DNA of 64,000 bases from Oceanidesulfovibrio indonesiensis (GTDB lineage: Bacteria; Desulfobacterota; Desulfovibrionia; Desulfovibrionales; Desulfovibrionaceae), in contig NZ_QMIE01000003.1 in assembly GCF_007625075.1 (NCBI RefSeq), positions 105,326 through 169,325 of the forward strand. Reading direction: 5' to 3'. The notes under the pieces were generated by a model. The model saw nothing but the letters and a program-made list of their open reading frames with translations, had not been told where the DNA came from and did no database searches. A program made the position numbers and the translations under genes. Of the stretch, positions 26,514 to 35,229 are shown one piece after another (the stretch's first letter is position 1; each line of letters opens with the position of its first letter).

Positions 26514-27653
26514 ATGCCCTCGAAGCCGAAAGCATACGACGCGGCCCGCGCCGAGGCCAAACGCTACCCAGGAGAAAAGCTCGTCCTCGTGCTCTTCTTC
26601 GCGTTCATGCTGGCGCCGCTCACGGCCAACCTTTTCGGAATAGAGTTCTACACGGACAACTTCGAGAAGCGCCTTAAAGCCAAGTTTCCTCCCTTCAATC
26701 TGGAAGACAAAAACATTTATCGCTTCCCGCAGCGGTTCACTGAATACTTCAACGACCACTTCGGCCTGCGCGACGTGATGATCCGCGGTTACGTAATGCT
26801 CAAGGAAAACGTCATGCAGGCGTCCCAGATCAACAAAGTCGTGATGGGCGAGGACGACTGGCTATATTACAAGTACGAGTTCGCCGACGCCGACCCCATG
26901 GCCACATACATGGGCACCAACGTCATGAGCACCCCCGAGCTGGTGGCGTACGTGAACGTGCTCAATACGTGGAATGAATGGCTGGCGCACCGGGACATAC
27001 CGATGCTTCTCATGATTCCGCCCAACAAGGCGTCCATCTACCCCGAACACCTGCCTCAGCACATCCAGCCGGTGCGCGCCTACACGCGAACCGACCAGAT
27101 CATCGACATACTGGAGAAACACGGTGATTTTCCCGTGGTGGATCCGCGGAAGACGCTGCTCGAACACAAGCACGAACCGCTCTTCTATTACACGGACACC
27201 CACTGGACACAGCTCGGCGCGTTCTATGCCTACCAGCAACTCATGCAGCAGATCGCGGCCATGTTGCCCGAATGGAACATCGAAATCCCGGAACTGGACG
27301 ATTTCGAATGGACCTACGTGCGCCGCCCCTCCGGCGACCTGGGCAGGATGCTCGTGAACTTCGACCAGACCATCGACCATGACATGGCCTACATGCCCAG
27401 GCCTTCTGCCACCCGGGAAGGCCCCAGGCCAAGAATCCTCATGTACGGAGATTCCTTCTCCTGGGCGCTGCTGCCATTTCTCGAACTGCAATTCGACATC
27501 ACGCGCATGCCAATCGAGGAAGTCATCGATCCGGCTGTCATCGAGGCCTTCAAACCCGACCTCTTCATGTTCGAGGTGGTGGAACGCAACGCCCACAAGC
27601 TTGCGGAGATAGGCGCCGAGGTCAAAGCCGTGTCCATCGGCCCTGGCAGATAG
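26514..27653 (+). CDS. AlgJ/AlgX-like SGNH acetyltransferase
   Basis: The 379-residue protein has one N-terminal membrane anchor (about residues 22-42) and a periplasmic SGNH-like domain. The catalytic Asp-His motif is D228-x-H230 in YYTDTHWTQLGAF and the nucleophile serine is S314 in MYGDSFSWALL. This is the DHHW/AlgJ layout, which accepts acetyl from the MBOAT partner and passes it to a glycan. The gene starts four bases after the MBOAT stop. The glycosyltransferase and two small exported proteins upstream could belong to the same surface-glycan system. Confidence 0.87.
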   Translation: MPSKPKAYDAARAEAKRYPGEKLVLVLFFAFMLAPLTANLFGIEFYTDNFEKRLKAKFPPFNLEDKNIYRFPQRFTEYFNDHFGLRDVMIRGYVMLKENVMQASQINKVVMGEDDWLYYKYEFADADPMATYMGTNVMSTPELVAYVNVLNTWNEWLAHRDIPMLLMIPPNKASIYPEHLPQHIQPVRAYTRTDQIIDILEKHGDFPVVDPRKTLLEHKHEPLFYYTDTHWTQLGAFYAYQQLMQQIAAMLPEWNIEIPELDDFEWTYVRRPSGDLGRMLVNFDQTIDHDMAYMPRPSATREGPRPRILMYGDSFSWALLPFLELQFDITRMPIEEVIDPAVIEAFKPDLFMFEVVERNAHKLAEIGAEVKAVSIGPGR

Positions 27654-27698
27654 CTCGCTTCTGACAAGTGCAGTCAACGCTTTCTGAAGTCCATTTCC

Positions 27699-27727
27699 TT
27701 GCAACGGCGCATGGATGCATGTATTGT
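27699..27727 (+). promoter_or_regulatory. Candidate promoter of the HD-GYP gene
   Basis: The sequence reads TTGCAA, 17 bases, TATTGT, about 55 bases upstream of ATG 27782. The same TTGCA-type -35 with a 17-base spacer occurs at 36967 and 61164. Confidence 0.5.
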
Positions 27728-27781
27728 AGTGAATGATAGTTCTCCCTGAACCGTTTCACGCACTCCGATCACTCCAGAGCC

Positions 27782-28786
27782 ATGAACGCATCCCCCAAGC
27801 CGCAGCAAGACTCGGGCAATGAAAGCAGGACGCCCCGCGTCCTCCCTTTCTCGCCCCATTTCATACTGCCGGCCACACGCTCAGATTTCACGGTGCTGCT
27901 CAAGCAGGACGGCCGCCTCGTGCTCTACGCCAAAGGCGGCGACGTCTTTACGGAAACGCATCGGAACCGGCTCCTGGAGATGGGCGTGGAGCGAGTCTAT
28001 GTGCGGGCTGAAGAAAAAGGGTTCTATGAGGAATACATGCGCGCCCACCTGGGCACGCTGCTCGACGACGACTCCATACCGGCCGTGGAACGCGCCGGAG
28101 CCTGGTACCAGACCTCCATTGCCCTGACGCGTGAGGTCTTCGAAAACCGCCTTTCGACGTCCGCCTCGGGTAAACGCTTCAGCCAGATCGAGAACCTGGT
28201 CAAAGCCACCGCGGAGTTCCTCACCGATCCGCTCGCCCTCAAGAAGGTTGCGGCACTCATCAACAAAGGTTTCCGGCTCTACGACCACGCCCTGGGCGTC
28301 ATGGTGCTCACCATTTCCATCCTGCGCACCTTTCCGGGAGTGGATGAGCAGTTGCTCACCCGCGTGGGCATGGGCGCCATTCTGCACGACATCGGCAAAA
28401 CATCCCTGCCCGGACACCTGCTGGAAAAACGCTCCGACCTCATGACGCCGGACGAGCGCCGGCAGTATCGCGCCCACCCGGCCACCGGCATTGCCCTGCT
28501 CGCCGGCCTGCCCCTGGAGAGCGAGACGATCCACTGCATCCTCTTCCATCACGAACAGGCCGACGGCGGGGGGTACCCCTCCGGCATTCAGGGCAACGAC
28601 ATTCCTCTGCACGCCCGCGTGCTCATACTCTGCAACGCATACGACAACCTGATCCGGGCCACGGCCGACGGCCCCGCCAGAAAACCCTTCGAAGCACTCA
28701 CGCAGATCAAGGCCGACAAGGACTACTACGACATCGAGTGCATCAAGCGACTCATCATGGTACTCTCCAATGCAGAGATCACCTGA
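27782..28786 (+). CDS. HD-GYP domain protein (c-di-GMP phosphodiesterase)
   Basis: The 334-residue cytoplasmic protein has an N-terminal region of ~110 residues (LLKQDGRLVLYAKGGDVFTETHRNRLLEMG, as in the DUF3391-like domains that precede many HD-GYPs) and an HD-GYP domain with H202-D203 in ILHDIGKT, FHHEQADGGGYPSG (262-268) and ILCNAYDNLI. These residues bind metals and hydrolyse c-di-GMP, and all are in place. It is read from its own promoter. The NYN gene follows 115 bases later and might be co-transcribed. Confidence 0.9.
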   Translation: MNASPKPQQDSGNESRTPRVLPFSPHFILPATRSDFTVLLKQDGRLVLYAKGGDVFTETHRNRLLEMGVERVYVRAEEKGFYEEYMRAHLGTLLDDDSIPAVERAGAWYQTSIALTREVFENRLSTSASGKRFSQIENLVKATAEFLTDPLALKKVAALINKGFRLYDHALGVMVLTISILRTFPGVDEQLLTRVGMGAILHDIGKTSLPGHLLEKRSDLMTPDERRQYRAHPATGIALLAGLPLESETIHCILFHHEQADGGGYPSGIQGNDIPLHARVLILCNAYDNLIRATADGPARKPFEALTQIKADKDYYDIECIKRLIMVLSNAEIT

Positions 28787-28901
28787 TTACGAACAAGAAC
28801 CCGGTCAAAACGACGGCAAGGAGTTGCCTGCAACGCAAAACAGGCATACTCATAGATATTCTTTACCAAAAAAAACCTCACGATATCGCGAAAGGACAGT
28901 T

Positions 28902-29525
28902 ATGAAGACCTCCATTTTCATCGACGGCGGATTTCTGAAGTCAAAGTACCGGCAGTACAACAATTCGTTCCCCAATGCGGAAGAAGTCGCATCCATATGC
29001 AACGAGAAAATCATGGGATCTGTCCAACTCAAGGACGATTTCCTGTTCCGCATCCATTATTACGATTGCCACCCCTACGCCGGGCACATCACGGACCCGG
29101 CCACCGGCGAGACCGTCGACTACAGCCAGACGCCCTCGGCCCGGGCCCAGGACAACTTCCTGCTCCGCCTCTCGGAACAGGAGAAGTTCTTCATGCAGGT
29201 GGGCGAACTCGTGTTCAACGGCTGGCGGCTCCCCCCGGACAAGATCGAGGAAATCCTCTCGGCCGGCGCCAACCTGAGTTCCCAGGACCTGATCCCCGAT
29301 TTCCGGCAAAAGCAGGTGGATATCAATATAGGCCTGGACATCGCATGGCTCGCCACCACCCACATGGTGGACAAGCTCGTGCTCATCGCCGGAGACTCTG
29401 ACCTCACACCGGCCATGGCCTTTGCCAGACGCCACGGACTGCTTGTCTACCTCGCCACCCTTGGCCAGACCGTCAAGCAGGAGATGATCCGCAACTCGGA
29501 CGGCCTCATCAACATTTTCATATGA
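28902..29525 (+). CDS. NYN-domain protein (LabA/DUF88-like putative RNase)
   Basis: The 207-residue protein has the NYN/PIN-like fold shown by SIFIDGGFLKSKY at the start, DFLFRIHYYDCHPYAG, the QKQVDINIGLDIAWLA strand with metal-binding aspartates, and VLIAGDSDLTPAMAFARRHG. All three acidic clusters expected for the single metal site are present. NYN proteins are proposed RNases or RNA-processing enzymes; the target is unknown here. ATG 28902 has AAAGGA six bases upstream; the frame continues further up but without a ribosome site. A strong hairpin ends the unit. Confidence 0.87.
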   Translation: MKTSIFIDGGFLKSKYRQYNNSFPNAEEVASICNEKIMGSVQLKDDFLFRIHYYDCHPYAGHITDPATGETVDYSQTPSARAQDNFLLRLSEQEKFFMQVGELVFNGWRLPPDKIEEILSAGANLSSQDLIPDFRQKQVDINIGLDIAWLATTHMVDKLVLIAGDSDLTPAMAFARRHGLLVYLATLGQTVKQEMIRNSDGLINIFI

Positions 29526-29537
29526 AGCAAACCTCCC

Positions 29538-29580
29538 CGGGCATGAAGTCGTCTTCCCGACGGCTCCATGCCCGAATATT
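29538..29580 (+). terminator. Terminator hairpin after the NYN gene
   Basis: A 16-step stem with one A-C mismatch and one G-U pair (arms 29538-29553 and 29559-29574) and a 5-base loop starts 13 bases past the NYN stop. It is followed by AU-rich sequence but not a pure T-run. Confidence 0.6.
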
Positions 29581-29607
29581 CTCCGTCTCATACAGACGTC
29601 CAGAACG

Positions 29608-29661
29608 TTGACAAACGCGTTGTCTCCCGGGCATTGATTGTGTTTTCCCAGGAAACACAAT
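29608..29661 (+). promoter_or_regulatory. Promoter/operator region of the BMP transporter operon
   Basis: A perfect -35 box TTGACA (29608-29613) is present, but the -10 is poor (GCATTG at 17 bases). Just after it lies a near-perfect inverted repeat, ATTGTGTTT ... AAACACAAT (29637-29661). Its place at the expected transcription start suggests an operator. The regulator is unknown. Confidence 0.45.
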
Positions 29662-29693
29662 CTGTCGGCTCACCTTTTCCAGGAGATACGTCC

Positions 29694-30803
29694 ATGCAAC
29701 GTTCATCCCGTGTTGTTGCGCTTCTGTGCGCCCTCGCCGTCTTCTGTTTCGCCGCAGCGGCCAATGCCGCCGAGAAAAAGGACAAGGTCAAGGCGGCCTT
29801 CGCCCTGCTGGAGACAATCGACGACCAGGGCTGGACCACCGCCCACTACAAAGGCATCGAGTACCTGAAAGAGCAGCTCGGCGACCAGGTGGAGATCGCC
29901 TACACCGAGAACGTGGTGAACCCTGCCGACGCTGAGCGCGTGCTGCGCGACTACGCCGAGCAGGGCTACGACATCATCTTCGCCACCACCTTCGGCCACA
30001 TGGATCCGGCCCTGAAGGTCGCCGAGGACTTCCCGGACATCGTGTTCGAGCACTGCTCCGGCTACAAGACCGCGCCCAACATGGGCACCTATTTCGCGCG
30101 GATGTACCAGGCCGAGTATCTTTCCGGGTACATGGCCGGCCTCATGGGCTTCAAGAACGTGGGCACAGTGGCCACCCAGCCCATCCCCGAGCCCATCCGC
30201 GGCATCAACGCCTTCACTCTGGGCCTCAAGCGCGGCCTCACCGAGGCGGGCGTGGAATTCAATCCCGAAAAGGTCAACACCGTGACCTGGCTCAAAGCCT
30301 GGCGCGATCCGATCAACGAGACAACCCTGGCCGAGACCCTCGCCGCCCGCGGCCATGACCTCATCCGCCAGATGGCCGACACCCCGGACTCATCCAAGGC
30401 CGCCTGCGCAGCCGGAACCCCGGCCATCGGCTACGGTGTGGACGCCGCCGAGTACGGCGCCGACTGCGCCCTTGTCTCCTCGGTCTGGATATGGGGCCCC
30501 ATCTACGTGGAGAAGGTCAAGCAGGTTATGGAAGGAAGCTGGGAAATGGAAGAGTACTGGGGCGGTTTCGATGAAGCCGTCATCGGTCTTTCCAACTTCC
30601 ACGACGACGTGCCCGAAGACGTCCAAAAGAAAGTCCTTGCCGCCAAGATGCAGCTCCAGGAAGGCGATGACACCATCTTCGCCGGTCCCCTCCATGCTCA
30701 GAACGGCACCCTGATGGTCGAGGAAGGCCAGCAGGCCACGGACGGCGACCTGCTCACCCAGCGTTGGCTGGTCCAGGGCGTTTCCGGCTCCATTCCCGAG
30801 TAA
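29694..30803 (+). CDS. BMP-family ABC transporter substrate-binding protein
   Basis: The 369-residue periplasmic protein has a signal peptide cleaved near ANA-AE and the fold of the BMP (PnrA/Med) family: VKAAFALLETIDDQGWTTAHYKG, YDIIFATTFGHMDPALKVAEDFPDIVFEH, YFARMYQAEYLSGYMAGLM and GYGVDAAEYGADCALVSSVWIWGP. Known members bind nucleosides or purines, and the phosphoribosyltransferase gene downstream supports this. ATG 29694 has AGGAG eight bases upstream. It is the first gene of a five-gene importer operon. Confidence 0.9.
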   Translation: MQRSSRVVALLCALAVFCFAAAANAAEKKDKVKAAFALLETIDDQGWTTAHYKGIEYLKEQLGDQVEIAYTENVVNPADAERVLRDYAEQGYDIIFATTFGHMDPALKVAEDFPDIVFEHCSGYKTAPNMGTYFARMYQAEYLSGYMAGLMGFKNVGTVATQPIPEPIRGINAFTLGLKRGLTEAGVEFNPEKVNTVTWLKAWRDPINETTLAETLAARGHDLIRQMADTPDSSKAACAAGTPAIGYGVDAAEYGADCALVSSVWIWGPIYVEKVKQVMEGSWEMEEYWGGFDEAVIGLSNFHDDVPEDVQKKVLAAKMQLQEGDDTIFAGPLHAQNGTLMVEEGQQATDGDLLTQRWLVQGVSGSIPE

Positions 30804-30821
30804 GTCCGACACGATACACCG

Positions 30822-30847
30822 GCGGCCGCGGCGTATGTCGCGGCCGC
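30822..30847 (+). other. Intercistronic hairpin after the binding-protein gene
   Basis: A perfect 9-bp GC stem (30822-30830 with 30839-30847) with an 8-base loop lies between the binding protein and the next gene. There is no T-run, so it is more likely an mRNA-stabilising or partial-termination element that raises binding-protein output over the membrane parts. Confidence 0.6.
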
Positions 30848-30868
30848 TCCATTTCAGGAGCACGCGCC

Positions 30869-31528
30869 ATGGACATCTTCACGAGCCGCGAATCCGGCGA
30901 CAAACACCGTTTCCAGGTTCCGGGCCTCTCGTATGACGTCGAGATTCCCTATGTGCTGCTGCCCCGCGAGAACGGCGACCACATCAAGATCGCCTCGCTC
31001 AACCTCGTGGGCCAGACCCGGCTGAATCGCGACCTCGGCGTTCTTCTCGCCCGGCTCGTGCAAAAGCACATCCCGGACACCACGGGCGTGGCCATGCTCT
31101 GTGTGGTGGAGAAGGCGCTGCAACTCGCCCAGGTGGCGGCCATGGAGCTGGGCATGGACGAGACCGCCATCGCCTACAACCGCATCAAGCCGCACATGGA
31201 GCCCGGCCGTCGGCCCATCATCCAGATTGGCGTGGATTCCATCACCAGCGGCGACAAATTCCTCGCCCTGTACGAGCGCGACATCAACATCCTGCGCAAA
31301 GCCGACAAGGGAATCTTCATCGTGGACGACGTGATCAGCTCCGGCGGCACCATGTTCGGCGCCGTGGACCTGGTGGAAGCGTGCTTCGAGGAAATCGGCA
31401 AGCCCGCGCCCCCACTGCACGGTTTCTTCTGCGTGGCCACGGAAGGCGAGCCCCAGCTGAGCCTGCCCGCACCTGTGCTGAGTCTCGCCCACTTGCCCGC
31501 GCCCGAGTTTCTTCCCAAGTCGAAATAA
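30869..31528 (+). CDS. Phosphoribosyltransferase in a transporter operon
   Basis: The 219-residue cytoplasmic enzyme has the type I PRTase PRPP loop GIFIVDDVISSGGT at 148-161. The N-terminal half differs from the standard Apt and Gpt sequences (FQVPGLSYDVEIPYVLLPREN), so the base that it uses cannot be named; a purine is most likely given the BMP-type transporter around it. It would trap the imported base as a nucleotide. ATG 30869 has CAGGAG eight bases upstream. Only six bases separate its stop from the ATPase gene. Confidence 0.85.
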   Translation: MDIFTSRESGDKHRFQVPGLSYDVEIPYVLLPRENGDHIKIASLNLVGQTRLNRDLGVLLARLVQKHIPDTTGVAMLCVVEKALQLAQVAAMELGMDETAIAYNRIKPHMEPGRRPIIQIGVDSITSGDKFLALYERDINILRKADKGIFIVDDVISSGGTMFGAVDLVEACFEEIGKPAPPLHGFFCVATEGEPQLSLPAPVLSLAHLPAPEFLPKSK

Positions 31529-31534
31529 TTCGCC

Positions 31535-33073
31535 ATGACCGCCGCTTCACTCCTGTTCGCCTGTCGCGGACTCACCAAGCGCTTCGGCGATCTCACCGCC
31601 AACCAAGCCATAGACCTCGACGTGCACCAGGGGTGCATCCACGCCCTGCTTGGCGAGAACGGCGCCGGCAAGTCCACGCTCATGTCCATGATCGCCGGCC
31701 GGCTCCGGCCGGACGAGGGCGAACTGCTCTTGCGCGGGGAACCCGTCGCCTTCGCCACCCCGGCCCAGGCGCTGGCAGCCGGCGTGGGCATGGTCTACCA
31801 GCGGTTCATGCTGGTCCGCGGCCTGACCACGGCAGAAAACATCCTGCTCACCGCCCCGGCCTCCCAGAACCGCGATGCATACTTGGCCCGCGCACTGGAG
31901 CTGGCCGAGCGATTCAAACTGCAGATCCGACCCGGAGCTCGCATCGGCGAGCTGTCCATGGGCGAAAGACAGCGGGTGGAAATCCTCAAGGTCCTGGCCC
32001 GGGACGCCGAGCTGCTCATCCTGGACGAGCCCACGGCAATTCTCACCCCGCCGGAGATAGACACCCTGTTCGAGGTGTTGTCCAGACTCCGCGAAGAAGG
32101 TCGCGCCATCATCTTCATCACCCACAAGCTCGAAGAGGTCCTCGCTCTGGCCGATGAGATTTCCGTGCTGCGCAAGGGCCGTATGGTGGCGCGCAACCTG
32201 GACCCTGAAAGAATCCACTCCAAGCGGGAGCTCGCCCGGCTCATGGTTGGGCGCGAGGTGCTGCTCTCCATGCCCGGCGAGCACGATGAGGCGGAAGACG
32301 ACCAGGCCACGATCGACGAAGAACCGGTCATCGAGGCCAGGAACCTGGCAGGCGGCGGCGAGAAAGGCCGCCCGGCCTTCAAGAACATATCCTTCTCCAT
32401 CCGCCGGGGCGAGATATTCGCGGTGGTCGGCGTGGCCGGCAACGGTCAGAACCAGCTCACCGCCTGCCTTTCCGGAATGGAACCCTTTACCAGCGGGGCT
32501 CTCAGCTTCGGCGGCAGGAATTTCACCTATCGCTCCTGGAAACCGCCGCGCGGAAAGTTGGCCTATGTTCCGGAGGACCGCCATCGCACGGGCAGCGTGC
32601 CCTCCATGAGTCTGCTGGACAACTTCCTGCTCACCACCCTGGACCGCTTTCGCTCCCGGTTTGGCGGACTCGACATGGACGCCGCGCGCAAGGCGACCCG
32701 CAAGGCCATCGAGGATTTCGAGGTCGCCGCAACGGACATAGACGTCCACGCCGGCAACCTTTCCGGCGGCAATCTGCAAAAGTTTCTCCTGGCGCGGGAG
32801 TTTTCCCGCGAGCCGGACCTGTTCATCGCCGAGCAACCTACGCAGGGTCTGGACATCCGCGCCGCGCGGGAGGTCTGGCGTGCTCTGCTGCGCGAACGCA
32901 AACGCCGCGCCATCCTCCTGGTCACGGGCGACCTCAAGGAAGCCCTCTCCCTGGCGGACCGCATCGCCGTCATGTTCCGCGGCCGCTTCCTGGAAATCAT
33001 GGACCTGCGCGACAAGAAGACCGATCCGCCGCTGGAGCGCATCGGCATGCTCATGGCCGGGGTGCAGGCATGA
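31535..33073 (+). CDS. Duplicated ABC ATPase (nucleoside/sugar type)
   Basis: The 512-residue ATPase contains two ABC domains, as in RbsA, MglA and the Nup/YufO nucleoside importers. The first has Walker A GENGAGKST (40-48), signature LSMGERQR and Walker B LLILDEPTAIL. The second has a degenerate Walker A (GVAGNGQNQL) and an aspartate-less Walker B end (FIAEQPTQGLDI) with the signature LSGGNLQK, the usual asymmetry of this subfamily. Its stop overlaps the next permease start as ATGA. Confidence 0.92.
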   Translation: MTAASLLFACRGLTKRFGDLTANQAIDLDVHQGCIHALLGENGAGKSTLMSMIAGRLRPDEGELLLRGEPVAFATPAQALAAGVGMVYQRFMLVRGLTTAENILLTAPASQNRDAYLARALELAERFKLQIRPGARIGELSMGERQRVEILKVLARDAELLILDEPTAILTPPEIDTLFEVLSRLREEGRAIIFITHKLEEVLALADEISVLRKGRMVARNLDPERIHSKRELARLMVGREVLLSMPGEHDEAEDDQATIDEEPVIEARNLAGGGEKGRPAFKNISFSIRRGEIFAVVGVAGNGQNQLTACLSGMEPFTSGALSFGGRNFTYRSWKPPRGKLAYVPEDRHRTGSVPSMSLLDNFLLTTLDRFRSRFGGLDMDAARKATRKAIEDFEVAATDIDVHAGNLSGGNLQKFLLAREFSREPDLFIAEQPTQGLDIRAAREVWRALLRERKRRAILLVTGDLKEALSLADRIAVMFRGRFLEIMDLRDKKTDPPLERIGMLMAGVQA

Positions 33074-34251
33074 CGCAAAGCCCCTCCACCTCCGCCGGCG
33101 CATTGCTGCTCTCCCCCGCGGCGTCCCGCACCCTCTTCGCCCTGGGTTTCGCCGCGCTCCTGGCCCTTGTCAGCGGCGCGGTCATCATCGCCAGCTACGG
33201 CAAGAATCCTTTCGAGGCGTACTGGCTCATGGCGCGCGGGGCGTTCGGCTCATGGTACTCCATCACCGAGGTCCTGGTGAAGGCCGCGCCCTTCACCTAC
33301 ACCGGCCTGGCCGTGGCTCTTGCCGCCACCATGCAGCTCTGGAACATCGGCTGCGAAGGCCAGCTCGTCATGGGCGGCGTGTTCGCCACCGGCGCGGCGC
33401 TGTTCCTCGTGCCGGAATCCCCGGCCCTGGTGGCGCTCCCCACTGTCGCCATGGCAGGGGCACTGGGCGGCGCCTTGTGGGGACTCATCCCGGCCGTGCT
33501 CAAGGTAACCAGCAGGGTCAGCGAAATTCTCTCCACCCTGCTGCTCAACTACGTGGCCATCATATTCATGGAGCACCTGTTCTACGGGCCCTGGCGCGAC
33601 CCGGCCGGCATGGGTTTCCCCGGCACGGCCATGATCAGCGAGGCGGCGCAGCTGCCCCGGCTGTTCGGCACGAGGCTCCACCCCGGACTCATCGGCGCGG
33701 TGATCTTCGCGTTCATACTCTACTGGCTTCTCAGTCGCAGCTCATGGGGCTACAAGGTCCGCGCCTCGGGCAAGGGCCCCCAGGCATCACAGTACGCCGG
33801 GGTCGACGCCGGGCGGCTGACCCTGACCACCCTGGCGGCGAGCGGCGCACTGGCAGGCATGGCGGGCATGGCCGAGATAACCGGCCTGCATCACCGGCTT
33901 CAGGCCGGTCTGGCCATAGGCTACGGCTACGACGGCATCATCGTCGCCTTCCTGGCCCGGCTCAACCCTCTGGCCGTGCCCGTGGCGGCAGTGGCCCTGG
34001 GAGGCCTCATGGTGGGAGGCGAGCAGCTCCAGTCCCGCATGGGTCTGCCCGCATCCATCAGCATCGCCCTGGAAGCTGCGCTGCTGTTCGGCGTGCTGGG
34101 CGGTGAGGCCATTGCCAGATGGCGCGAAACCCGCCGGGCCAAACGCAAGGCCTCGCTGCATCCGGATCCGGCAGGCCAGACGCCGCCGGCTACAGGCGCC
34201 GCGGTCCATCCGGTGGAGTCCGGCGCACAGGGGAAAGCCGATGTTCGGTGA
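33070..34251 (+). CDS. ABC transporter permease 1 (BMP importer)
   Basis: The 393-residue inner-membrane permease has about nine hydrophobic helices and the BPD_transp_2 family motif region SSWGYKVRASGKGPQASQYAG, which contacts the ATPase. It resembles YufP/NupB of nucleoside importers. The ~45-residue C-terminal tail after the last helix is basic, then proline- and alanine-rich, and is longer than usual. It overlaps the ATPase gene by four bases and the second permease gene by eleven. Confidence 0.9.
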   Translation: MTQSPSTSAGALLLSPAASRTLFALGFAALLALVSGAVIIASYGKNPFEAYWLMARGAFGSWYSITEVLVKAAPFTYTGLAVALAATMQLWNIGCEGQLVMGGVFATGAALFLVPESPALVALPTVAMAGALGGALWGLIPAVLKVTSRVSEILSTLLLNYVAIIFMEHLFYGPWRDPAGMGFPGTAMISEAAQLPRLFGTRLHPGLIGAVIFAFILYWLLSRSSWGYKVRASGKGPQASQYAGVDAGRLTLTTLAASGALAGMAGMAEITGLHHRLQAGLAIGYGYDGIIVAFLARLNPLAVPVAAVALGGLMVGGEQLQSRMGLPASISIALEAALLFGVLGGEAIARWRETRRAKRKASLHPDPAGQTPPATGAAVHPVESGAQGKADVR

Positions 34252-35173
34252 CGCCGCGTTCATCCTCCAGATATCGCTCAAATCCTCGGTGGCCGTGCTT
34301 TTGGCCGCCTTGGGGGAAACACTTGTCCAGCGCAGCGGCGTGCTCAATCTCGGGCTCGAAGGAATGATGCTTATGGGCGCGCTCACGGGCTTCGCCGTGG
34401 GCTACGTCACCGGCAATCCGTGGCTCGCCGTATCCGCAAGCTGCCTGGTGGGCGGCGCCATGGCGCTCATCCACGCGTTTTTCTGCATCACCCTCAGGGC
34501 CAACCAGGTCCTTTCCGGCCTGGCCCTGACCATGCTCGGCATGGGGCTGTCCAACTTCCTGGGCCGCGGCCTTATCGGCCGCTCAGGCATCCGCCTGAGC
34601 CAGATGCCCATCCCTGGCCTGTCGGACATTCCGGTACTGGGCAAGGCGCTCTTCACGCAATCGATCTTCGCCTACGTCGCCATTGTGCTCACGGTGCTGC
34701 TCGCCCTGTTCCTGGCACGCACGCGGCGGGGGCTCATGGTGCGCGCCGTGGGCGAGGACGCCGCCGCGGCCGACACCGCCGGCATCAACGTGGTGGCGGT
34801 GCGCTATCTGTGCACCATGGCGGGCGGCATGCTCGCAGGCATGGGCGGAGCGTACCTCTCGCTGGTCTATACCCCGGGCTGGAAGGAAGGCATGACCGCC
34901 GGCCAGGGCTGGATCGCCATCGCCATGGTGGTGTTCGCCACATGGAAGCCGCCGCGGGTGCTCGTGGGCGCGCTGCTCTTCGGCCTGCTCACGTCCCTGC
35001 AGTTCTACTTCCAGGTCACGGGTGTGGAGCTCATTCCGGTCTACGTGCTGCGTATGCTGCCCTATCTGCTCACCATCGCGGTGCTCGTGCTGGTGAACCG
35101 AGTGCTCATGCGCCGGGGGGCGGACGGCGCATCCGGCCCGGCCGATCTCGGCGTTCCCTTCTTCCGCGGCTGA
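34241..35173 (+). CDS. ABC transporter permease 2 (BMP importer)
   Basis: The 310-residue permease partners the preceding one, like YufQ/NupC. It has about eight helices and the segments GVLNLGLEGMMLMGAL and TRRGLMVRAVGEDAAAADTAGI, the ATPase-contact motif of the family. ATG 34241 lies inside the end of the previous gene with GGGGAAA just ahead. It ends the importer operon; the next gene, flgE, has its own promoter. Confidence 0.9.
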   Translation: MFGDAAFILQISLKSSVAVLLAALGETLVQRSGVLNLGLEGMMLMGALTGFAVGYVTGNPWLAVSASCLVGGAMALIHAFFCITLRANQVLSGLALTMLGMGLSNFLGRGLIGRSGIRLSQMPIPGLSDIPVLGKALFTQSIFAYVAIVLTVLLALFLARTRRGLMVRAVGEDAAAADTAGINVVAVRYLCTMAGGMLAGMGGAYLSLVYTPGWKEGMTAGQGWIAIAMVVFATWKPPRVLVGALLFGLLTSLQFYFQVTGVELIPVYVLRMLPYLLTIAVLVLVNRVLMRRGADGASGPADLGVPFFRG

Positions 35174-35192
35174 CTCCGTCCTCTGCACATCC

Positions 35193-35208
35193 TGGCACGC
35201 TCCCTGCT
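35193..35208 (+). promoter_or_regulatory. Sigma-54 promoter of flgE
   Basis: The -24/-12 element reads TGGCACG, four bases, CTGCT, matching TGGCACG-N4-TTGCW except one base. The start would be near 35219, about 60 bases before the flgE ATG. Sigma-54 control of flagellar genes is established in many bacteria, including Desulfovibrio. Confidence 0.7.
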
Positions 35209-35229
35209 TCTCTACCGGTGTCACACGTC

